From: Acanthamoeba lenticulata
Lineage: Eukaryota > Discosea > Longamoebia > Acanthamoebidae
Assembly: GCA_002179805.1 (NCBI GenBank)
Contig: NAVB01001933.1
Location: 1-16,752, forward strand
Length of the DNA stretch: 16,752 nt
Direction of reading: 5' to 3'
The number at the start of each line of letters is the position of its first letter. Within the stretch, counting starts at the first letter, position 1. Positions 8,301 through 15,459 of this stretch are shown piece after piece. The translations under genes were made by a program, and so were the position numbers. The notes below the pieces were generated by a model. It had not been told where the DNA came from. It saw only the letters and a list, made by a program, of their open reading frames with translations, and searched no databases.

Positions 8301-9899
8301 CCACACGAACAAGGCGGGCGTTGAGGAGAAGGACGAGCTTTCGCCCTGGAGCGCGCGCGTCCTCGCCCAGCGCAAGCGCAAGGCAGCTGCGGCCGGGGGC
8401 GCTCCAGCCACCACCGCCCGCAATCGAGCCGATGCCGACGACCATCGGGCGGCCTCGTCGGGCAGCGACTCCGACGCCGCCTCCCCGTCGAAGCGAATCC
8501 GCACGCGCGGCGACGAGTTTTATGCCGAGGACGACTGCCTCGGCCAGAAGGCGGGCGAAGACGACCGGAAGGGGCATGAGGACGATCGGAGCCTCTTCTC
8601 CACGCCGCGGTTCTCGGCGACGCCTCCCGGGGGCCTCTCGCCGCGCGAGCTTCGCCTACGCTCGCCCGTCGGGGCCTCTCCGGAGGAGACTCCCGCCGAG
8701 CGCTTGCCCGGCTTCGCCCCGCGCAAGCGTGCCGCGGGCGGGGCACCTGACGAGGCCGCCGCGACAGATGATGCTTCTTTGCCAACCAGCCCCAAGAATG
8801 CGAAAAAGCTCCCCATCGATACCTCCACCACCACCACCACCAAGCAGAAGAAGCAGAACAAGGAGAAGCAGAAGCGGAAGAAGAACAAGGAGCACGAGGA
8901 TGAGGAGCAGGGAGCCACCCAGCAGCGTCGACCTGCGCGCACCAGCCAAGACGAAGAGGCGGAGGAGGAGGAGGAGGAAGAAGAAGAGGAGGAGAGACAG
9001 AGAAGCCCGCTCACGCCAACGCCGCCCGCGGCTGCCGCAACGACGATGAGCCGCCACGCAGCCCGGTGCCAAAGCACGCCCAAGCCCGCCTACGACCGCA
9101 TGAGCGACGCCATGCTCAAGGTCGGGCGGTATCCGCTTCCCCCCTCCCTTTTTCCGCTGTCTTCATTCCTTCATTCATTCATTCACTCACTTATTTTTAT
9201 ATTCATGGATTCACTCATTTATTTATTCATTCGTTTATTCGTGCGCGCCTCCTTTGGTGCTGACATTTATTTGCTCCATGGAACACAGCGCTTGCTGGGC
9301 AATTTCGGAGTGCGGGGCGGATCGCGCAAGTGGATGGTCGAGCGGCTTACGGACATATGGGAGGCCCTCCACGACCCCGCCAAGGCGCGCCCGCTCGGTA
9401 CCAACCAATGCCGCCCACCCGCCCCACGATTGGCTCGGGAACGGCCGTTCTCGCGTGAGCTCATATGGCACACGCACACAGAGATAATAATTTTTAATCA
9501 ATTGTGTTGACGCAGAGGACGCGTCGCTTGTGGAGGGCGTGAGGCTCTTTGCCCACGAGAAGGAGGCTGACACCAAGAAGAAGGAGCGGGAGGCTGAGCT
9601 GGCCTCGCGCATCACGGCGTGGATCAAGTCCCACAAGCGCCTCTACCTCAAGATTCTCCAGTACCAGGAGGTGGACCTCATGGACCTGCAGGCCGCCCTC
9701 AAGGCTGACCACGTCAAGTGCGGACGGTGCGCGTCTCCGCCCACTCCACTTCCAGCTCGGGAACGGCCGTTCTCGCGTGAGCTCATATGGCACACGCACA
9801 CACGAGCGCAGGGAGTTCCTGGCGGCGTTTCTCAACCAGCAGGGCGTGGTCTTTCGCGCACCCAAGAAGAAACCCAACCGGTGGCACAATCACGGGTGA
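1339..9899 (+). CDS. SLX4: SLX4-like structure-specific endonuclease scaffold
   Basis: Fourteen exons were reconstructed: 1339-1343, 1403-2790, 2885-3065, 3195-3448, 3596-4276, 4399-4493, 4597-4701, 4845-5990, 6098-6502, 6611-7997, 8099-9120, 9289-9397, 9516-9726 and 9812-9899. They total 7077 nt, or 2358 aa plus TGA. SLX4 is a nuclear scaffold holding SLX1, MUS81-EME1 and XPF-ERCC1 at recombination and crosslink-repair intermediates. Visible evidence, in order: three C2HC zinc fingers of the UBZ4 type (residues about 428-450, 472-494, 528-550); a UIM-like helix (about 808-824); a coiled coil (about 1240-1303); very long acidic, Gln/Asn/Ser-rich linkers; a SAP domain (about 2214-2251) split by intron 11; and the conserved C-terminal SLX1-binding helical domain (about 2290-2347). 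No BTB domain is visible. Human SLX4 is about 1834 aa, so this copy is unusually long. The order UBZ-SAP-CCD is diagnostic. Exon borders inside the low-complexity middle (5000-9000) are the least certain, and an alternative start at 1292 also splices in frame. Confidence 0.85.
2679..2747 (+). other. UBZ4-type zinc finger 1 of SLX4
   Basis: The residues read C-x2-C-x14-H-x3-C at the end of exon 2, after a Glu run. UBZ4 fingers bind ubiquitin and recruit SLX4 and related proteins to ubiquitylated repair sites. The same spacing is found in the next two fingers. Confidence 0.8.
2851..2877 (+). other. G-quadruplex-type motif in SLX4 intron 2
   Basis: Five G-runs (3, 3, 3, 4 and 5 G) are separated by loops of 4, 1, 1 and 3 nt, ending 7 nt before exon 3. 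This fits the (G3+N1-7)x4 rule and is on the transcript strand. Confidence 0.7.
2905..2973 (+). other. UBZ4-type zinc finger 2 of SLX4
   Basis: The residues read C-x2-C-x14-H-x3-C in exon 3. The finger is preceded by D-F-V-Q-E-F-H, whose first codon is completed across intron 2 (G at 2790 plus AC at 2885). That supports the acceptor at 2884 rather than the CAG at 2895. Confidence 0.85.
3202..3270 (+). other. UBZ4-type zinc finger 3 of SLX4
   Basis: The residues read C-x2-C-x14-H-x3-C in exon 4, followed by basic residues. Each finger sits on its own exon. The typical metazoan SLX4 has two UBZ4 fingers, so a third is unusual. Confidence 0.8.
4189..4239 (+). other. UIM-like helix in SLX4
   Basis: An acidic run is followed by a Leu/Ala helix and a Ser, fitting the ubiquitin-interacting motif pattern: acidic cap, hydrophobic-x-x-Ala-x3-Ser-x2-Glu. 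It lies after the three UBZ fingers in exon 5. Ubiquitin binding is inferred from pattern only. Confidence 0.45.
5850..6154 (+). other. Predicted coiled coil in SLX4, spanning intron 8
   Basis: The end of exon 8 and start of exon 9 encode about 65 residues rich in Glu, Lys, Arg and Gln with regular hydrophobic positions and no proline. Splicing at 5990/6098 keeps the helix register continuous. This is the only strongly helical segment in the long disordered middle, so it may mediate oligomerisation. That role is inferred. Confidence 0.5.
6503..6610 (+). other. In-frame, stop-free intron 9 of SLX4
   Basis: This 108-nt segment starts GTTCAC and ends GGAACAG, with G4, G5 and G6 runs near its end. 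Its length is a multiple of three and it has no stop, so retention would add 36 residues. It is called an intron because its composition and terminal G-runs resemble other introns here. It could instead be coding. Confidence 0.5.
9091..9372 (+). other. SAP domain of SLX4, split by intron 11
   Basis: Exon 11 ends with Y-D-R-M-S-D-A-M-L-K and exon 12 begins with R-L-L-G-N-F-G-V-R. Joined, these give a 38-residue SAP helix-turn-helix that aligns without gaps to the SAP of known SLX4 proteins. In animals this region binds MUS81. The alignment fixes the weak donor GTCGGG at 9121 and the acceptor at 9288. Confidence 0.8.
9121..9288 (+). repeat. ATTC/TTCA microsatellite in SLX4 intron 11
   Basis: Positions 9161-9240 are an imperfect TTCA/TTTA tetranucleotide repeat, strongly AT-rich against the GC-rich surroundings. 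It fills most of the 168-nt intron that splits the SAP domain. Confidence 0.8.
9433..9480 (+). repeat. 48-bp direct repeat, copy 1 (SLX4 intron 12)
   Basis: This block is identical over 48 bases to 9755-9802. It contains the perfect palindrome GAACGGCCGTTC, then GAGCTC and CATATG, and ends in a CA-rich tail. Identity stops abruptly on both sides. Confidence 0.95.
9611..9875 (+). other. SLX4 conserved C-terminal (SLX1-binding) domain
   Basis: Exons 13 and 14 encode the helical sequence beginning I-T-A-W-I-K-S-H-K-R-L-Y, followed by L-Q-Y-Q-E-V-D-L and, after the splice at 9726/9812, E-F-L-A-A-F-L-N. This pattern of three short helices at the extreme C terminus is the signature of SLX4 family proteins and docks SLX1. 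A short basic tail and TGA (9897-9899) follow. Confidence 0.85.
9755..9802 (+). repeat. 48-bp direct repeat, copy 2 (SLX4 intron 13)
   Basis: This is the second exact copy, occupying more than half of the 85-nt intron 13 and ending 9 nt before exon 14. The two copies flank exon 13, which encodes most of the C-terminal SLX1-binding domain. Confidence 0.95.
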
Positions 9900-10001
9900 C
9901 TGTGTCTGTCCGTGCGCCTTCCTTCTTTTACCAATAACAAGTGCAGTTTTGGCCATGTATTTATGCGGGCGTGATGAACCTTCTCTTTACCAAGGAGGGG
10001 C
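9900..10001. terminator. Convergent 3' region of SLX4 and the TDP2-like gene
   Basis: Only 102 bp separate the two stop codons. On the minus strand the sequence around 9954-9964 reads as an A/T-rich ATAAATA-type element that could serve polyadenylation of the TDP2-like gene. No clear AATAAA was seen on the plus strand. The 3' untranslated regions probably overlap. Confidence 0.4.
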
Positions 10002-11986
10002 CTAACTGGCGAGCGGCTCTGCCTCCTCGCCCTTCTTCTTGCCTTCTTCTTCTTCTTGCTCCTCCTCTTCTGGTGGTGGTGGTGGTGGTGGATTGCTCGG
10101 GGTAGTGGAGGTGCCCGCCGTCAGCGCGGCAGTGGACGTGATGACGGTGACGAGGCCAAAGTGGTCCGACGGAAACACGACGACGGCAGGCCCAGCTCCA
10201 GAGTCCTCTGGCGCGGGCTCGCCCAAGGGCTGGGTCCCGATAAGTTCCATCGATTGGGCCGCCCAGTGCGGCACCAGGCCCGCGTGTCGCAACATCACCC
10301 GATCGATGCGCCTGTGGTGGTGGTGGTGGTGGTAATGGAGGTGGTGGTGGGTCAGTCTCAAGGCAGCAGCAGCAGTAGTGCTGGAGACAGGAACAGAAGC
10401 AGAACCGGGAGCGGCCAGAGGAGGTGGTTTCGGCAGCCATGGCGTTGCGCTGCGGGTCAAACGTGAAGCCCGGATCGGTTGGGTGAAGTGATGGCCACAC
10501 GTCCACAAACTGGTTCCACTGCGGAGGCAAACCGCGGTCTTCTTCCCCGTCTTCAAAGTTGAAGTCGCCCATCATCCACACGTCGCACTTGTCGCCCTCT
10601 GCCAGAGAGGAAAGGCGGGCATGTGTGATGTGTGATGTGGTGACGTGAACGTTGTACCAATCCATTCGGAAAGGCGACGAGGACGAGGAAGGGGGCGCGT
10701 ACCAAGCTCGTCCCGGGGACAGACCTTCTCGAAGATGACCTGCAGCTGCAGGTGGCGCTTGTTGTACAGGTCCGATCCCTTGCGGTTGCTCGTCAGGTGC
10801 ACCACGGGCAACCAAACTGGCCGGCCCTCCACGATGAACTGCGCAATGGTCACCCTACACGCATGGGACACATACCATGAGAGACCACAACACCCAGTTC
10901 CATCGCCGTTCGTTGAAGTGAGACACCACCCACTCGTCAGGCACACGCGCGAAAGCGTCGCATAGAGGAGAGGGGGGGCTCAGATTCAGCTCTTCGACTC
11001 ACGCACTTCTTGGACTTGCTGAACTGGTGCGTGAGCAGCCTTTTCGGTTGATCCACCAATTCCGACCAACACACGCACGTGTGTGCACACGCGAGAGCAC
11101 CACACGACACACCATGACGACGAGGAGGATGAGGATGAGGATGAGGATAAACAATGATGGTGATGATGCTGATGCTTGTTGGGGGGGGGGCTTGAAGAAG
11201 AGAGCGGAGAGAAGAGGGCAGACACCGGTGGAAGGGGAGCTTGGAGAGGATGAGCTGTCCGTAGTAGGGCTTGAGGCTGTAGCCCAGGGGCCCGTCCGAC
11301 ACCATGTAGTGCTGCTGCACCCACTCCTCACGCAGAAGGCGGATCAGGAACGGCTGCGTCACCTCCTGCATGACGTCCGCGATCATCATTATCAGCATCA
11401 CCTTCATCGTGGTGATGGTGGCGGTTGAGGAGGATCCGCGCATCGCAGTCATCACCCCTCCCCCGCCATCACCAGAAAAACGATTCCCCCCCAAATCTAT
11501 CCATCCATCTGTCATCGCCATCATGGTGCACGAGCGCACCTGCAGCCCAATGATGTCGGCGTCGGTCTGGCGCAGGAGGTCGATGAGAGCGGGCATGCGA
11601 CGCTGCGTATGGATGCGCTCGTTGCTGTAGAGGTCGAAGAGCACGTTCATGGTGCACAGCTTGTACGTCCGCCCGCTTGTGTCCGTCGTGGTCCCCGCTT
11701 GACCAGGTGGAGGAAGTGCAGCTGTTGTTGGAGGAGCCGTAGAAGAGGGCTGCGCTGCCGCAGACACGGAGGCACCCACCCCCTTCCCGGCGTTGCGGTG
11801 ACGGTTGGATGACGAGGCTCTGCTCGTGCTCGACGTGGCGGAGGGCAGCTCCACTTCCGTCCAGGTCGCTGTAGTTGGGTCAAACCGGAAGGGCACCTGG
11901 TTGGCAAACACCGGCGCCTTCTTTAATGGCCCTGGTGGGCGGTGTGGGTTGGGTCGTTTCGGTCCACCTCCTCGCTGCTTCTTCAT
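10002..11986 (-). CDS. EEP-family phosphodiesterase, TDP2-like
   Basis: Six minus-strand exons were reconstructed: 11986-11540, 11365-11226, 11039-11007, 10854-10703, 10598-10406 and 10311-10002. They total 1275 nt, or 424 aa plus TAG. The EEP fold hydrolyses phosphodiester bonds with a metal. TDP2 removes 5'-tyrosyl adducts left by topoisomerase II. The catalytic set is complete: T-M-N (N114), L-Q-E-V (E150), H226, G-D-F-N (D269, N271) and S-D-H (D371, H372). Similarity to TDP2 lies in the G-L-P-x2-W...D-V-W segment after G-D-F-N and the R-I-D-R-V strand before S-D-H. The usual T-W-N of TDP2 is T-M-N here, so another EEP subfamily is possible. The first 100 residues are Pro/Ser/Thr-rich, and the C terminus has a Pro run and a Glu/Lys tail. 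The start at 11986 has an ACC-ATG context. An in-frame ATG at 12052 would add a T-rich 22-codon stretch and is less likely. The donor GTTCTG at 10405 is weak. Confidence 0.75.
10312..10405 (-). other. Intron 5 of the TDP2-like gene with CCA tract
   Basis: The 94-nt intron ends, on the minus strand, in a long (CCA)n tract that runs into the CACAG acceptor. Splicing joins S-G-R-S to R-R-I-D-R-V and restores the EEP frame. Another (CCA)n tract lies in exon 6 (10069-10091, minus strand) and encodes a Pro run. Confidence 0.6.
11181..11190 (-). repeat. C10 tract in TDP2-like gene intron 2
   Basis: Ten G on the plus strand read as C10 in the transcript, 35 nt after the donor at 11225. A GAT/GAG-type repeat (11124-11150 plus strand) lies in the same intron. 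Confidence 0.85.
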
Positions 11987-12132
11987 GGTCGTTTTGTAGT
12001 TTAAAAATTGCAAAAACAAAGTAAAAAACAAAAAACAATCAAAATGGGCCAAAGCCGTTCAGCGAAAGCTCCCGAAGAAATTTGACCAAATGGTGGTTTT
12101 CCTTTTCGTTGGCGTACAAGAAATGTGCGTAC
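11987..12132. promoter_or_regulatory. Intergenic region upstream of the TDP2-like gene
   Basis: This 146-bp gap lies between the stop of the tail-anchored protein gene and the ATG of the TDP2-like gene. On the minus strand it is T-rich (11994-12045), typical of a short promoter and 5' leader. No specific box was recognised. Confidence 0.4.
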
Positions 12133-14190
12133 TTACAGGAATCGGTTGAGTATGTACAGGAGGAGGAGGGTGCCCAAGACCACCAAGAGGGGCCGGTAGC
12201 CCGTGCTCTCCGGTGTAAACGAGGGCGTGGGGACGAGCGGGCCGACGCGGCGCGACATCGAGGGAGACGCCGCCGGCGAGGCACGGGTGAGGCCCTCCAG
12301 CTCGGGCGTGGAGGGGAAGGCAGCTGCGTGGCGGGGATCAGATGACGCGTCGCCTGCACTGCTGAGGCGCTTGTTGTTTTTGTTGCGCTGGAGGCGCTTC
12401 TTGCGCGCTTCCTTGGCGATGTCGCACATGGCGCTCACGGCTGACTGCGAGAACAGGGTGGGCTGCTCAAAGTGGGAGTTGGCTTTGCCGTTGATCTTGC
12501 GCATAATCTCCTCCATGCCCTCCATCTCGTCGTCAACAAAGGCCTGGAGCTGGTCCTTGGTCTCCTTGGCCACCTTTTTGTCCTTCCGCCACGGCCGCTT
12601 CCACTCGCGTTCGAGCGCGACGTAGTCCAGCTTCTCGCTTGTCTGTTCCTCCCACATGCCCCCCCCCCATTTTTAGCATTTTGTTTGTTTGTTTTGGATC
12701 ATAGAGTGAAAAAACGAATGAGTATTTGCAGCGTCAACAACGGAGAGGTGGTGGTTTGGGGGGGGGGGAGAGAGTTGTACCGGAGCGCCGATAGGGAGCT
12801 TCCACTGGCGCGTGTCGTCAAAAAACTCCTCCATGTCGCGGTGGCAAGCCTCGAGCCACACGTGGTAGGCTCGCTGCCGCTGGTCGATGATGGCCGCCTT
12901 GGACTGGTTCTCGTAGGTGGGGAACCGTTGCAAGAGGGCCAGGCGCTGCGAGGCGCCAAACCCGCTCTTGGGGCGCTGTTTCCTGCTTGCGCTCACGTAG
13001 CCGCTGCCAGCCCCGTCCCCGCTCAGCTTGAGCCGTGGCACGAGCGAGTCCGTTGTGGATCGGCCCCGCGTGATGTCCCTATGCAGCGGCGATTCGGAGG
13101 CGTCGACCGTCGCCGGCGGCGGCGGCGTGGCGGGCATGCCCCCGCGCTTGATTGTCCGCTTGAAGGGCGAATGCTCGGTCACAGCGGCGGCCACCTCGGT
13201 GTCGCTGCTGCTGCTGGCCTCATCGATGACCATCACCACGTCGGCGGGCTGACGCTTCCTTCTTGATGCTTTGCGCGTGGCCTTGCCAGCACCGGCGATG
13301 GCCAAGGGCGAGGAGGAGAAGGAGACCGGGGCGTCACCCTCTGAGGCGGACGCGTCCGCCACCTCGTCGGTGTCGGTAGCTTGCTCGTCAGACTCCTCTT
13401 CGGCCTCGTCGGTGGCTTCCTCGTGGTCGGCTTCTTCGGCCAGGCGTTCGATTAGCGCCGCCGGCGTCATGAGACCGAGAGCGGCGCCGCCCTCGTCTGT
13501 TACCAGGACGTGGCCCGGAGACGACGATAGCGAAGATGGCGTTGACAAAAAGGGCGACGATGACAAGGACGACGACCCGAGCACGAGTTCCGCACCGGGA
13601 GATGGCGGCCACCCATCCACCGCCACGCCGTCGTCGCAGTGGAGAGACTCGTCAAGGCCGAGGAGGTTGCCCTCGTTGCTATGCAGCACGAGGAGGCTCC
13701 CCTCCTTCTGCGCTTTTGGTCGCTTGGAGGACCGACTACCCTTCGTCTTCAAGGCCTTGCTCGTATTGGTCGTCGTCTTTTTCTTCTGCTTCTTGGCTGT
13801 CGTCGGGGAGGTATGCGCGGACGAGGCCAGGGGCGAGGACGAAGAGGAAGAGGAGGCCTTGGCCTGAGGAAGGAGCTCCTTGTCGCCCTTCTCCGAGTGG
13901 TCGCTCTCCTCGATACTCTCTTCCTCGTCGCCGTTGGTGGTGGTGCTGCCGCCGCTGCTCTTGCTGCCGAGGAAGAACCGGTGGTCCTCGCCCCAGCCGC
14001 TGCTGCTGCGCGGCTGGTGGTGGTGATGTGCCTCTTCCCCGTCGGTCATGGCCTGGGCTGAGGCGCGGTCGTAGAGCGGGCTCGAGGTACCGTCATCGCC
14101 TCCGCCATCGGCGTCGCTGAAGTAGCCTCGGACGCCCTTGGACGTCTTTCTCAGCGTGTTGCGGATCCCGAAGAGGCTCTTCTTCTTCAT
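12133..14190 (-). CDS. Tail-anchored protein of unknown function
   Basis: Two minus-strand exons, 14190-12781 and 12642-12133, are joined in phase 0 (GTACAA donor at 12780, AACAG acceptor at 12643), giving 639 aa. I do not recognise the family. Residues 1-30 are basic. Residues about 30-380 are Ser/Asp/Glu/Lys-rich and look disordered, with a SIM-like V-V-M-V-I-D-E followed by a Ser/Asp run (about 13246-13205). Residues about 430-570 are helical and charged, spanning the splice, with Trp-containing patches. The final 21 residues, Y-R-P-L-L-V-V-L-G-T-L-L-L-L-Y-I-L-N-R-F-L, form one hydrophobic helix at the extreme C terminus with no signal peptide. This is the pattern of a tail-anchored protein facing the cytosol or nucleoplasm. 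An organelle cannot be assigned. The reading frame is open upstream to 14463, so a longer N terminus or link to the upstream C2 gene cannot be excluded. Confidence 0.7.
12643..12780 (-). other. Intron with complementary C11 and G10 tracts
   Basis: In transcript sense this 138-nt intron has C11 at 12768-12758, starting 12 nt after the donor, and G10 at 12668-12659, ending 16 nt before the exon. The tracts are perfectly complementary and could form a stem with a loop of about 90 nt. Confidence 0.75.
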
Positions 14191-14459
14191 CACTCGGTCG
14201 GGCGCAGACACTCTGTTGGGTAGCCGCCGATGAGGAGGAGCACAGTGTAGGTCACAGTGACCAACCGCGTTAGTGATTGGCGCCGGCGGCCGCAGCCTGC
14301 CCAAAGCGATGGAGAGAGTACCCGCGGTGAAGTTGCGTACGGAAGTCGGGTGGCACCTGACTCTCGGGGTCGTTTCCATCAAGCGAACTTGATCGTCGAA
14401 CCTGGTTTCCCCGCGGGTTGGTTTTGTTCGAGGAGCGCCGTTAGTGGCGGGCGATGGGG
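14191..14459. promoter_or_regulatory. Putative promoter of the tail-anchored protein gene
   Basis: This 269-bp gap lies between the C2 gene stop and the ATG at 14190. It holds a 13-bp palindrome GGTCACAGTGACC (14250-14262, about 60 bp upstream of the ATG). A GCCAATCACT box (minus strand of 14272-14281) overlaps a GGCGCC palindrome (14279-14284). No separate coding exon is supported. Confidence 0.45.
14250..14262. promoter_or_regulatory. 13-bp palindrome GGTCACAGTGACC
   Basis: The arms GGTCAC and GTGACC are perfectly inverted around one base. This suits a homodimeric DNA-binding protein. The factor is unknown. Confidence 0.4.
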
Positions 14460-15149
14460 TCACACTCCCCCCCCCCCGGCGCGAAGCGAGCGGGTGGTGC
14501 GCATTACGTAGTCTTCCGGGATATCGACCCCCAACTCGAGCTTGAGATGCACTTCGCCATAGACGGGCTTTTTATCTCGTCGAGCAAGAGCGTACCACTG
14601 ATCGAGAGGGCGGTTCTGATGGAGGTGACCCAAGGGCAAGACCACCTCTCCCTGGAAGTGGTCGTGTAGCGGGCTGTGCTCGAAGCACATCACCTTGAGC
14701 TCCAAATTCTTTTTCTTTTTATTGTATGGGAACTCGCTGCACCACCACAACAACAACACGCGTGTTACATTAATATATTTAATAAAATAAAGCAAATGAC
14801 TTTACTTGAAGCGGCCGCAGCAGAGCTCCGGAGTACGTACAAGTAGAGTTCTTCGTTCCACACCACGTTGGCTTGTCCGGTTTCGCGGTGCACACGGTTT
14901 GTGCGAGCGTTGAACAGAATATCGCTTGTCTTGACGTCCTCGACGACGATTTGGCAGTAGTAGCGCATCGTGCGTAGGGCTTCAGGCCTAATGCCTAACG
15001 ACACAAAGTTTCTTCCCTCCATCGCTGCCCTCGAATCGCGCATTAAAAAAGAATGAGCAAAAGCATGAAGCTTGAACAAGAACTTTGGACATACCGACTA
15101 TTAAAAGTGCGAGAGATGGCCCCTTTTTGTCAGGGCTGCTGAGAGCCAT
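14460..15149 (-). CDS. Single C2-domain protein
   Basis: Three minus-strand exons, 15149-15095, 15024-14841 and 14736-14460, are joined with phases 1 and 2 (donors GTATGT and GTACGT), giving 171 aa. C2 domains are beta sandwiches that bind membranes or proteins. Visible landmarks: first strand L-A-L-L-I-V-A-M-E-G-R-N-F completed across intron 1; Y-Y-C-Q-I-V-V strand; V-V-W-N-E-E-L-Y-F-E-F completed across intron 2; L-E-L-K-V-M; F-Q-G-E-V-V-L-P-L; W-Y-A-L; and G-E-V-H-L-K-L. The calcium loops lack most of the usual Asp residues, so a Ca2+-independent C2 is inferred. The protein is little more than the domain plus a short tail. The last codons include a G11 tract (C11 at 14467-14477 on the plus strand), and a GTAATG donor sits at 14507, so the 3' end could be spliced differently. 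Confidence 0.75.
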
Positions 15150-15459
15150 AGTGCTGTGTATTGAAGAGAAAGAGGAAGGAGAGAGGGGGGGAGGTGCTGA
15201 TGGATTGATGAATGAAGTGAGCTCTAATGAGAGTGAATCGTATTGTCTTGCTTCATCCAGTTTAAGTTGGCCGGAGGCTAGACTAGATCACCCGAAAACA
15301 GAGCAGTGTGGAGGCTGCCGTTCTGCTCGTTGGGGCGTCGATGTGAACTAAAAGAAATTCGGGAGAAACGTGTCTCACCGCCTTACATTCCTTCAAGTTG
15401 ATTTCGAAGAATTAAAGTTTGCCGCCAAAATTCACACGCCACAATTTGCAACCTAACCG
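15150..15459. promoter_or_regulatory. Divergent intergenic region, C2 gene and helical protein gene
   Basis: This 310-bp region lies between two divergent start codons. It contains an E2F-like TTTTGGCGGCAAA on the minus strand (15418-15430), 30-42 bp before the plus-strand ATG. A purine-rich GA tract at 15164-15194 lies just upstream of the C2 gene. No exon was found. Confidence 0.45.

Noticed and set aside
8321..9049. A 242-codon plus-strand open frame over SLX4 exon 11
   Set aside because: It is an Arg/Pro/Ser-rich shadow of the exon. The accepted frame leads directly into the SAP domain.
13271..13867. Plus-strand open frame of 198 codons opposite the tail-anchored gene
   Set aside because: It is a Ser/Asp-rich antisense shadow. 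The minus strand has a single long exon with a compatible second exon and a C-terminal anchor.
14188..14513. Joining the C2 gene to the tail-anchored gene as one gene (donor GTAATG at 14507)
   Set aside because: Only the weak purine-rich AAG acceptors at 14182-14187 keep phase. The gap also contains promoter-like boxes. It was kept as a possibility but not annotated.
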